Below are positions 56,551 to 64,000 of a DNA stretch of 64,000 nucleotides, in pieces. This DNA comes from JAENWD01 sp963796915 (lineage in GTDB: Bacteria; Acidobacteriota; Vicinamibacteria; Vicinamibacterales; JAENWD01). Positions within the stretch are counted from its first letter, which is position 1. Every line of letters starts with the position of its first letter. The position numbers and the translations under genes are program-made. The notes beneath the pieces were generated by a model. It had not been told where the DNA came from and did not search any database. It was given only the letters and a program-made list of their open reading frames with translations. The DNA is taken from NCBI GenBank assembly GCA_963796915.1, contig CAWCNI010000004.1, forward strand, positions 2,418,001 through 2,482,000, read 5' to 3'.

Positions 56551-57762
56551 CTAAGGAATGTCGAGTCGCGTCGGAGCGGCGAGGTTGCGCGACAGGATGC
56601 CTCGGCCAGAGGCCAGGGCAAATCCCCAGATCCACAGCGTGCCGTCCGACCGGATCGCATACGAGTTGTAACCGCCGAGGCGCAACGCGGCGACATTCGT
56701 CAGTCCAGCGACCTTGACGGGCACGACCTCGTACGGGCTGTTCGCGCCGCGCCCGACCTCGCCGTAGCCGTTCATGCCCCACGCGCGCACCGAGCCATCG
56801 TTCAGCAGCGCAGCGATGTGTCCGGCGCCAACCGCCGCGGCTCTCGCACCGACAATGCCCTTGACCTGCAACGGCAGCAGGTTGCGGCCGCCGGGCTCGT
56901 CGGGCGTTGGATTGCGCACGCCGTTCCCCATCATCGCGGAGCTCCCGCTGCCCCACACCCAGAGCGTGCCATCCTGACGCACCGCTGCCGAGACGCCATA
57001 CGTTCCCTGACCGCTGCCCGCGGCAATGGCGACGACATCTGCCAGGCCCGTCACCTCCGCCGGCGTCCAGCCCGTCGCCCGTGTGCCGACGCCCAGCTCG
57101 CCCGTGCTGTTGCTCCCCCACGACATCACTTTGCCGTCGCGTGTCAGCGCGAGGTTGTGGGTCGGGCCGGCGGCAATCTGCGTGATACCTGTCAGTCCCC
57201 GCACTTTGACCGGCGCAGCCGCGCTGACCACACGCAGGCTGCCTGCCGGCATCGCATCGCCGTCGCCAATTTCGCCGTCGTCGCGGATGCCCCACGCCCA
57301 GACGGTGCCGTCCTTGCGGAGAGCAATCGCGTGCTTTCGTCCCGCCGCGATGGCGACGATGCCATCGAGATCGGTCACGCGAACCGGCGTCGCGGATGGC
57401 TTGGGATAGGTGCCGAGTGGCTTGTTGGCGCCACTCCGCCCGTTCCCGAGCTGACCCTCGTCGTTCTCACCCCAGGCGACGACGGTGCCATCTTCGAGCA
57501 GGGCGTAAGCGCTGCTCTCGCCAACCGCGACTCGCTGCGCCGGGCCTGGGAGTGCGATGGGCGTGGGCGCCGCCAACGCGCCGCCTGGAGCACGTCCCCA
57601 CACCACGACAGAGCCGTCGCCACGCGCGGCCAGGGCGAATAGATTGCCGGCGACGTCCCGGATAGCCGCGGCCGGCGCGGCCGGCGCTGGCGTCTGCTCT
57701 GCGAACGCTACAGGCGCGCACAAGGCGCTGATGGTGAGAACCGTAAGGAAGGCGGGCTTCAT
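56551..57762 (-). CDS. Exported RCC1-repeat beta-propeller protein
   Basis: The 403-residue product has a signal peptide (MKPAFLTVLTISALCAPVAFAEQ) followed by about seven RCC1 repeats with the typical core GTVVAWGENDEGQLGNG, GTVWAWGIRDDGEIGDGD, GKVMSWGSNSTGELGVG and GSVRAWGMNGYGEVGRG. RCC1 propellers bind proteins or ligands. An extracellular binding role is inferred; nothing suggests nucleotide exchange. It stands 142 bases after the FG-GAP gene on the same strand. Confidence 0.9.
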   Translation of the reverse strand: MKPAFLTVLTISALCAPVAFAEQTPAPAAPAAAIRDVAGNLFALAARGDGSVVVWGRAPGGALAAPTPIALPGPAQRVAVGESSAYALLEDGTVVAWGENDEGQLGNGRSGANKPLGTYPKPSATPVRVTDLDGIVAIAAGRKHAIALRKDGTVWAWGIRDDGEIGDGDAMPAGSLRVVSAAAPVKVRGLTGITQIAAGPTHNLALTRDGKVMSWGSNSTGELGVGTRATGWTPAEVTGLADVVAIAAGSGQGTYGVSAAVRQDGTLWVWGSGSSAMMGNGVRNPTPDEPGGRNLLPLQVKGIVGARAAAVGAGHIAALLNDGSVRAWGMNGYGEVGRGANSPYEVVPVKVAGLTNVAALRLGGYNSYAIRSDGTLWIWGFALASGRGILSRNLAAPTRLDIP

Positions 57763-57904
57763 GCCGCCAACTCTAGCAGGCGGCGCACGACGGTCACGAG
57801 AAATCGCTTCCGAACGGCAGTGCCGACAGCATCAGACGTGAGCGCGCTGAATCAATCGCGAGGCCGACACCGCATTTCTCGACCCATCCCCGCTCTTCGA
57901 CGAG

Positions 57905-59203
57905 TCACTGGCGTCGCGCCGGCGACTTCAGCAGGTTCTCGAGGAAATCCACGTGCATGCGGCCGCCATTGCCGTTCCACGGCAGCACGCCCCACGGCTT
58001 CGAGCACACGTCGATGTCGCCGTCGCCGTCCACATCCCCCGCCTGCAGCTCGTGCCCGCCGAGCGCCATGTCGAGCAGGATGCGCTCCTGGAAGCGATTG
58101 CCGCCCATGTTCTCCCACGCCACCCAGCGCGGGTTACGCCGGCCCTCGGGCAACAACTCCTCCTGCTCGTCGACGATGATCTCGGGACGACTGTCGCCGT
58201 TGAGATCGGCAACGGCCAGGGCATGCAGCGATCCATAGGTGAAGCTGCGCGGCAGCTCAGAGGTCGACCAATGCCGGCCACGCCCATCGCCGTTGTGAAG
58301 AATGACCACCCGTGAGTCGACGATGTCGGCGTCACCCATCACGATGTCGAGGCGGCCATCGCCGTCGAGATCGGCGACCGCCGTGCGGACACACATCCCG
58401 TAGGGACCGATGCGGCCGAACGGGATGTTCTGGTGCGGCAGCCAGGTCAGGCCCTTGCCGTCGAGGTTCTCGAACCAGGTGTCAGCGCGCAGGACGTCCA
58501 GATCGCCGTCGCCGTCGATGTCGAGGATGCCGGCCGGCGCAATCGCGCCATGGACTGCAGGGCCGATGTCGTGACGAATCCACGGCGCACGCGGATCCGC
58601 GGGGATCTCGAACCACAACAGGCCGTTGAGCGCGGTGTTCTTGTCGCCCATCATCACCACGTCCTTGCGGCCGTCGTGATTGAGGTCCGCGATGACGATG
58701 TCGTGCGCGCCGGCGGCATGATCGGCGAACACGATGCGCTCGAAGCGCTCGGTGGCCGGCTTGCCGGTATTGCGATACCACACGCCGCTGCAGATCAGGT
58801 CGACCCAGCCGTCCCCGTCCACGTCGAGTGCGGCCAGGCCGACGTCGGACTGATAGTCGGTGCCGACGACGTGGCGGGTCCATTCAGTCGCGCTCCTGAA
58901 CTCGAACCACGAGAGCTCGGAGGGATGCGTCTGCCGGCCGCCCAGGACGAAGTCGAGGTCGCCGTCACGGTCGAGATCGACCAGCGCTGTCAGCCCGTAG
59001 TCGCCGGTGCCTTTGTCGGTCACGGGCAGGTCTGTCGAGATGTAGTGATGACGGAACGTCAGGCCTGGGGCCGCGCCGATCACAGCGGAGCCGAGCGCTG
59101 TCGCCACGAGAGCGGCGAATGCGACTCGCACAAGAACATCGAGGCTGCGGTGCGCCTGTGGAGCTCTCCGCGACATGCGGTGAAATCGCGATCTCAACAA
59201 CAT
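57905..59203 (-). CDS. Exported FG-GAP/VCBS repeat protein
   Basis: The 432-residue product has an N-terminal basic stretch, a hydrophobic signal (VRVAFAALVATALGSAVIGAA), then seven-blade FG-GAP repeats with the calcium loops DLDRDGDLDF, DVDGDGWVDL, DLNHDGRKDV, DIDGDGDLDV, DLDGDGRLDI, DLNGDSRPEI and DVDGDGDIDV. It has no ASPIC domain, unlike the FG-GAP protein at 7645-9360. It is likely an extracellular propeller of unknown ligand. It begins 12 bases after the AI-2E-family gene stop, on the same strand. Confidence 0.88.
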   Translation of the reverse strand: MLLRSRFHRMSRRAPQAHRSLDVLVRVAFAALVATALGSAVIGAAPGLTFRHHYISTDLPVTDKGTGDYGLTALVDLDRDGDLDFVLGGRQTHPSELSWFEFRSATEWTRHVVGTDYQSDVGLAALDVDGDGWVDLICSGVWYRNTGKPATERFERIVFADHAAGAHDIVIADLNHDGRKDVVMMGDKNTALNGLLWFEIPADPRAPWIRHDIGPAVHGAIAPAGILDIDGDGDLDVLRADTWFENLDGKGLTWLPHQNIPFGRIGPYGMCVRTAVADLDGDGRLDIVMGDADIVDSRVVILHNGDGRGRHWSTSELPRSFTYGSLHALAVADLNGDSRPEIIVDEQEELLPEGRRNPRWVAWENMGGNRFQERILLDMALGGHELQAGDVDGDGDIDVCSKPWGVLPWNGNGGRMHVDFLENLLKSPARRQ

Positions 59204-59215
59204 GCTGACATGCGG

Positions 59216-60280
59216 CTAGACGGTTTCGACGGCCCCATACACGTCGCGCCGCAGGATCGCCACGAGTTCGCGGAGCGTATACAGCACGATGGGCCCGAGG
59301 AAGAGTCCGACGAGCCCGAAGGCGGCCATCCCGCCGAGCATGCCGAGAAACAGCGAGATGCCATCGAGCTTCACGCCGCGTCCCGCAAGCATCGGGCGCA
59401 GGATGTTGTCGATCGTCCCGACGACGCCGCCGCCCCACACGACGAGGAGCACCGCGCTCCACGTGTGCCCGTTGAGCGCGAGCCAGAGCGCGATGGGAGC
59501 CCAGACAAGACCGACTCCCGCGGGGACAAGGGCCAGAAAAAACATCAGCGCGCCAAACGTGCCGGCGTGAGGAACGCCCAGCACGACCAAACCGATCCAG
59601 CCGAGGGCCGCCTGGACGGCGGCGGTGATCCCGACGCTGAGGAACACGGCGCGGGTCATCTCGCCGATGTCGTAGAGGACGCGCCGGGCATCCTCGATCG
59701 GGAACGGGAGCGCTGAGGCCACCGCTTCACTGATCGCCTCTCCGTGCGCGAAGAGCAGAGGAATCCCGACGATCATGATGAGGAACGAGAACGCCAGGCC
59801 GAGCATGCCCCCGACCAGCGCCGGCCCGGTCGCGGCGAGGATCGACGCGACACGCTGCAGCGCGTTGATGGCGAGCGCCTTCAGGTTGACGTCGGCGAGG
59901 CCGACCACCCGCTTGCCGTGCTCGACGAGATCGACGAGCCAGGGCCAGCGCTCCGCCATCGCCGGCGCGGACGACGTGCCCTGGTACGATTCCTGGACCC
60001 ACTGGTAGCCGGCGATGCCGCCCTGCACGGCCTGGACCGCCGCAAGTGTCACCGGCACGATGACGAAGGCCGCCACGAGCAGCGTGAGAATCGTGGTCGC
60101 GATCCACTGCTTGCCGCCGCACGCGCGCTGCAGGCGGCGATGGAACGGGCGGAAGGTGACGACGAGCACCGCGGCCCACGTGAGACCCGCGATGAACGGC
60201 GCGATCACCTGGCCTGCGAACCACGCGACTGCGAGGAGCAGGAGGACGAAGAGGAACCGGCTGGTCGAATCCCGATACAT
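59216..60280 (-). CDS. AI-2E-family (YdiK/PerM-like) transporter
   Basis: The 354-residue membrane protein starts MYRDSTSRFLFVLLLLAVAWFAGQVIAPFIAGLTWAAVLVVTFRPFHRRL, the classic family start. A periplasmic helical region and a C-terminal set of helices (LGWIGLVVLGVPHAGTFGALMFFLALVPAGVGLVWAPIALW, DNILRPMLAGRG) follow. Members act as exporters, some as Na+/H+ antiporters; the autoinducer name is historical. ATG at 60280 has GGAGG six bases upstream and was preferred to the frame from 60358. Confidence 0.9.
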   Translation of the reverse strand: MYRDSTSRFLFVLLLLAVAWFAGQVIAPFIAGLTWAAVLVVTFRPFHRRLQRACGGKQWIATTILTLLVAAFVIVPVTLAAVQAVQGGIAGYQWVQESYQGTSSAPAMAERWPWLVDLVEHGKRVVGLADVNLKALAINALQRVASILAATGPALVGGMLGLAFSFLIMIVGIPLLFAHGEAISEAVASALPFPIEDARRVLYDIGEMTRAVFLSVGITAAVQAALGWIGLVVLGVPHAGTFGALMFFLALVPAGVGLVWAPIALWLALNGHTWSAVLLVVWGGGVVGTIDNILRPMLAGRGVKLDGISLFLGMLGGMAAFGLVGLFLGPIVLYTLRELVAILRRDVYGAVETV

Positions 60281-60508
60281 GGCCACCTCCGGGCGTCCGG
60301 CGCCGGACATCCAATCCGTGAATCTGCGAGCTGCCGAGGAGGTCGGCGGACACCGCAACGCCCCGGGTGCCGTCGATTCTGACCCAAAACACGTGGCATG
60401 GATCAGGTTCGACCCGCTCCCTGCTCCCGTTTATCCGCAAATATGGCTTTCTCTAGATAGCGGCGAGGTGTCCCTGCCGCCCGGGATCATTCCGCGCCAT
60501 GAACCCTT

Positions 60509-61045
60509 ATGATCCCGGATCGGATTGACGATCGAGGTTCGCTGATGGAGGAAATCCTGCCGCTCGTCTACGACGAGCTCCGTCGGATGGCTGCCCGCAA
60601 GTTGCGCAGCGAGCGCACCGGCCACACGCTCAGCGCCACGGCGCTGGTCCACGAGGCCTGGCTGGAGCTGAGCAAGCTCAATCGCATCCAGTGGCAGAAC
60701 CGGTCGCACTACCTGGCCGTCGCGGCGCAGGCGATGCGTCGCATTCTGATCGACTACGCGGTCGCCCGGGGCCGCCAGAAACGGGGCGGCGGCGAAACGC
60801 CCGTCGTGCTGGACGGCGACGTGTGGGCGGTCGCCGAGGTGCGGGGAGAGGAACTGCTCGCCCTCGACGAAGCGCTGGTTCGCCTGAGCGCGCTCAACGA
60901 GCGGCAGGCGCGCGTGGTCGAGTACCGCTTCTACGGCGGGATGAGCGTCGAGGAGACCGCAGAGACACTCGGCGTCTCACCGGCGACGGTAAAGCGCGAG
61001 TGGGCGACAGCGCGCGCATGGTTGAACCGGGAACTCCAGGGATGA
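60509..61045 (+). CDS. ECF-type RNA polymerase sigma factor (TIGR02999-like)
   Basis: The 178-residue protein has sigma region 2 (LPLVYDELRRMAARKLRSERTGHTLSATALVHEAWLELSK, NRSHYLAVAAQAMRRILIDYAVARGRQKRGGG) and region 4 (VRLSALNERQARVVEYRFYGGMSVEETAETLGVSPATVKREWATARAWLNREL). This is the subgroup that pairs with Ser/Thr kinases in acidobacteria and planctomycetes. Its stop overlaps the kinase ATG by ATGA, so they are co-translated. Compared with relatives the first 15-20 residues before LPLVYDEL are short; an in-frame TGA at 60500 rules out an upstream start. Confidence 0.92.
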   Translation: MIPDRIDDRGSLMEEILPLVYDELRRMAARKLRSERTGHTLSATALVHEAWLELSKLNRIQWQNRSHYLAVAAQAMRRILIDYAVARGRQKRGGGETPVVLDGDVWAVAEVRGEELLALDEALVRLSALNERQARVVEYRFYGGMSVEETAETLGVSPATVKREWATARAWLNRELQG

Positions 61046-64000
61046 ACCAGCCCACCGACGCGGGCGCCGCGAGCGCCTCCGCACGCTGGCGCCTCGTCCA
61101 GGAGGTGCTGGCCGACGCGATCGAATGCCCGCCGGCCGAGCGCCGGGCGCTGCTCGATCGCCGCTGTCACGACGACACCGGCCTGCGCCACGAGGTCGAG
61201 TCGCTGCTCGCCGCTCACGACGGCGACGGCGCCGTGGATCGCCTGGCATCGCTCGTCAAGGCGCCCAACGCCTGGATCCGCGAGCCCATCACCGGCTGGG
61301 CGGGACGGCGCACGCTGCACTATCACATCGAGGCGCAGCTCGGCGAAGGCGGCATGGGCGTCGTCTACCGCGCTCGCGACGAGCGCCTCGGACGCCAGGT
61401 GGCGCTGAAGTTCCTGCCGCCGCACATGAGCGCCGACGCCGATGCCAAGGCGCGCTTCGTGGCAGAGGCCCGTGCTGCCGCCGCCCTCGATCACCCGAAC
61501 GTCTGCGCGATCTACGAGATCGGCGAGACCGACGACGGCCAGCTGTTCATCGCCATGCCGTTCTACGAGGGCGAGACGCTCCAGGCCCGGCTCGATCGCG
61601 GCCGGCTCACGTTCGGCGACGCGTTGCCCATCCTCACTCAGGTCGCCTGCGGACTCTCCCACGCCCACGAGTACGGCATCGTCCATCGCGACGTGAAGCC
61701 GTCCAACATCGTGGTGCTCGCCGATGGCACGGCCAAGGTGCTCGACTTCGGCATCGCCAAGGTCCACGACGCGGCGTTCAACGACCGGCATCTGGTCGGC
61801 ACGATCGCGTACATGAGCCCGGAGCAGGCCAGCGGCGGGATTGTCGATGCACGATCCGACGTCTGGTCCCTGGCCATCGTCGCGCACGAGATGCTCTCCG
61901 GCCGGCGCCCGTTCCGCGGCGATGATGGGCAGAGTGTCCTCGACGCCATTCTCGGCGGCGAACCCGAGCTGACGGCGACGACGTATCCCGACGTGCCTGC
62001 CGGCGTGGACGCGATTCTCCGGCGAGCCCTCTCGAAGAGATCCGATCAGCGCTACGCCTCGACCTCGTTGCTGGCGGCGGAGCTCGCGGCGCTGTCGTCG
62101 CAACCCGCCGACGCCGCCGGCACTGCCGCTGCGCGGCCACGACGAGCGGGTCACGTTGTCGTCAACCGAACGCCGGCGCGCGGCGGTGCTGGTCACGGTG
62201 GTGTCCGGCTACGCGGCGCTGGTGGACCAGAACACGCCGGCCGAAGCGCAGCGGCTGATCGCGTCGGTGCGCGATGCCGCTGTCGATGTGGTGCGTGAAT
62301 ATGGCGGGCTGGTGAACCAGGCAATCGGCGAGGAGATCGTGTCGGTCTTCGGCGTGCCGGCGGCCCACGACGACGACGACTTGCGGGCGGTGCGAGCGGC
62401 GATGGCGCTTCAGGCGCGGGTGGCAGCGCTCGACGAAACCGGTGGACGCTCCGCCGCCGGCCTGAGGGTCCAATCGGGCCTGCACGTGGGTGCCGTCGTC
62501 GCACGGCGGCTGCACGAAGGCCCGCGCCGCTTCGACATCGTCGGAGCGGCGCCCTCGATGGCGGCGCGTCTGGCGGGGCTGGCCGAGCCGTCGACAGTGT
62601 TGATCAGCCCGGAAACCCAGCGCCTCGTCGCGCCCTACATGCAGACCACGGCGCGGTCACCGGTCGTACTCGATCCGAAGGCGGCCCCGGTGACGCCGTT
62701 CCGGGTCATCGGCGAAACCGGCATCGCGACGCGGCTCGAAGCGTCCACCCGCAGTGGGCTGACGCCGTACGTCGGACGGCAGGCGGAGCTTTCGATGCTG
62801 GAGGCCGCGGTGAGGCGGGCCGCCAATGGCGCCGGTCAGGTCATCGCGATCCTCGGCGAGGCTGGCGCCGGAAAAAGTCGGCTGCTCTACGAGCTGCAGG
62901 AACGCGTGGGCGGCACGCGCGCCGTCCGCCTGATCGAAGCGGGGTGCCGTGCCTACGGCGACGCCGTGCCGTACGGCGTGTTCGTCCAGGTGCTGTGCGA
63001 CGCCCTCGACTTGCGCGGGCCGCTGCCCAATGCCGCCGCCGTGGTCGGTCGCTTGCGCGCCGCTGACCCGACACTCGAGCCCTTCCTCCCGCTCTTCCTG
63101 CACCTGCTCTCGGTGAAGAGCGACGCGCACCCGTTGCCGCGACACCTCCATGGCGAGCACCTGCAGGCCGCGATGCTGGATGCGCTGGCCGCCCTGGTCG
63201 GCGTGCTCACCGCCCGTGGTCCGGTGGTCCTGCTGATCGAAGACTGGCAGTGGGCCGACACTGGTTCGCGGGCAGCGCTGGCGCGCGTCGCGGAAGTCGC
63301 CGCGGCGAGCCCGTTGGTGCTGGTCGTCACCAGCCGGCTGGAGCCGGGCGTGCGCGCGGACTGGCCCGCCGGCAGCCTGCAGGTGCAGCTCGAGCAACTG
63401 GACTTCGACGCGTCGGCCGTGATCCTCCAGTCGGCGCTTGGCGTCGCACGGGTGGCCGAGTCGCTCGCCCGGCGCCTGTACGACCGCGCCGGCGGCAATC
63501 CGTTCTTCCTCGAACAGATGTGCGCCGCCTTGCGCGAGCAGCACGCAATCGTCGTGCGCAACGGCGAGGCGCTGATTGACGCCGACGACGCGGTGTTGTC
63601 GCTGCCGGAGACCGTGCAGGGCGTGATCCGTGCCCGTCTCGACAACCTCAGTCCGCACGCGCTCGAGACGCTGCGCGTCGCGTCCGTCATCGGCGCGGCC
63701 TTCGATCACGCCCTGCTGGCGGAGGTGGTGCCGACGAGCGTCGATCTCGGGCCGGCGCTGACGGCGCTCGCGGATGCGAGTCTCATTCACCAGACCACTG
63801 TCGCGCCAACCATCGGCTATCGGTTCACCCACGCGTTGACGCAGGAGGTCTGCTACGACAGCCTCGTCGGGCATCAGCGCAAAGCGCTGCACGGCGCGAT
63901 CGGCCGCGCCTTGATGACCTCTGGAAAACGGATGGACGACGGCGCCGCGGCGCTGGCCCATCATTTCGGCCGCGCAGAGGACTGGCCCTCGGCGATCCAC
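61042..64000 (+). CDS. Ser/Thr kinase - cyclase-like - AAA/AfsR-type ATPase, frameshifted and 3'-partial
   Basis: The kinase domain follows a helical N-terminus (VQEVLADAIECPPAERRALLD). It has GEGGMGVVYRARD, VALKFLPP, HRDVKPSNIVV, DFGIAKV and GTIAYMSPEQASGG. Near 62105-62140 the frame changes by one base; the next frame is open to the window end. It encodes a class III cyclase-like domain (RRRAAVLVTVVSGYAALVDQN, GEEIVSVFG, RRFDIVGAAPSMAARLAG) in which both catalytic Asp positions are replaced (Thr and Glu), so catalysis is unlikely. A large ATPase with Walker A GEAGAGKS and Walker B VVLLIEDWQWAD follows. It is coupled to the ECF gene. Confidence 0.85.

Noticed and set aside
62657..64000. Long open frame on the minus strand
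   Set aside because: Its translation is Arg/Ala/His-rich with no domain, and it lies opposite the ATPase part of the kinase-ATPase gene, which shows clear Walker motifs.

Overview
The window is a high-GC, gene-dense chromosomal segment from a Gram-negative bacterium, shown by an Omp85-type outer-membrane barrel, a lipoprotein, outer-membrane-like beta proteins and Tat/Sec-exported oxidoreductases. The gene mix points to a soil acidobacterium, most likely of the Vicinamibacteria type. That mix is a MacB/FtsX permease of the acidobacterial type, CRTAC/FG-GAP proteins, WD40-tailed Ser/Thr kinases, a small ECF sigma factor translationally coupled to a kinase, BlaI/M56 pairs, LigD and GMC plus Gfo/Idh oxidoreductases. 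The assignment is inferred from gene content; no rRNA is present.

Layout. 1-3.8 kb: amino-acid/aldehyde catabolism (saccharopine-dehydrogenase-like, aldehyde dehydrogenase, aminotransferase), the first two broken by many frameshifts. 3.9-17 kb: hypotheticals, an ABC-type permease, FG-GAP protein, GTP-dependent PEP carboxykinase, TPR protein, a BlaI/M56 antirepressor pair, beta-barrel and PEGA proteins. 17-25.9 kb: lipoprotein-MurJ pair, then a divergent sugar-oxidation locus (Gfo/Idh and GMC oxidoreductases facing a myo-inositol oxygenase homologue), a ParB-like/kinase-like fusion and an amidohydrolase. 25.9-28.2 kb: tRNA-His followed by five exact-period 103-bp repeats, a SpoIIE phosphatase and a REP-type array. 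28.2-45.8 kb: envelope genes, including a giant TamB-TamA(Omp85) fusion, then GrpE, a subclass-B3 metallo-beta-lactamase homologue, a DUF2934 protein and a two-domain LigD. 45.9-52.5 kb: tRNA-Arg and tRNA-Lys with hairpin repeats, a GIY-YIG protein, a duplicated methyltransferase (one copy dead) around a large WD40 kinase, and gene debris. 52.5-64 kb: acyltransferase, MBL-fold hydrolase, RCC1 and FG-GAP proteins, an AI-2E-family permease, then an ECF sigma factor coupled to a kinase/cyclase-like/AAA protein that runs off the window.

The most unusual feature is a family of tRNA-linked hairpin elements. Each has the motif CAGGCACG, a palindrome whose sequence differs from copy to copy, then GCGGGCACGANTCC. 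The last part reads like the T-arm of the local tRNA with the T-loop TTCGA changed to CACGA. Copies lie in tandem after tRNA-His and tRNA-Arg, and two orphan copies sit at the edges of the methyltransferase duplication. One orphan carries a recognisable copy of the tRNA-Lys 3' end. A second dispersed palindrome (core GTAGGGCC plus an AGAT/ATCT dyad) forms arrays between genes and has entered the coding linker of ligD. The TamB-TamA fusion and a myo-inositol oxygenase homologue with an Asp-to-Asn change at an iron ligand are the most notable proteins.
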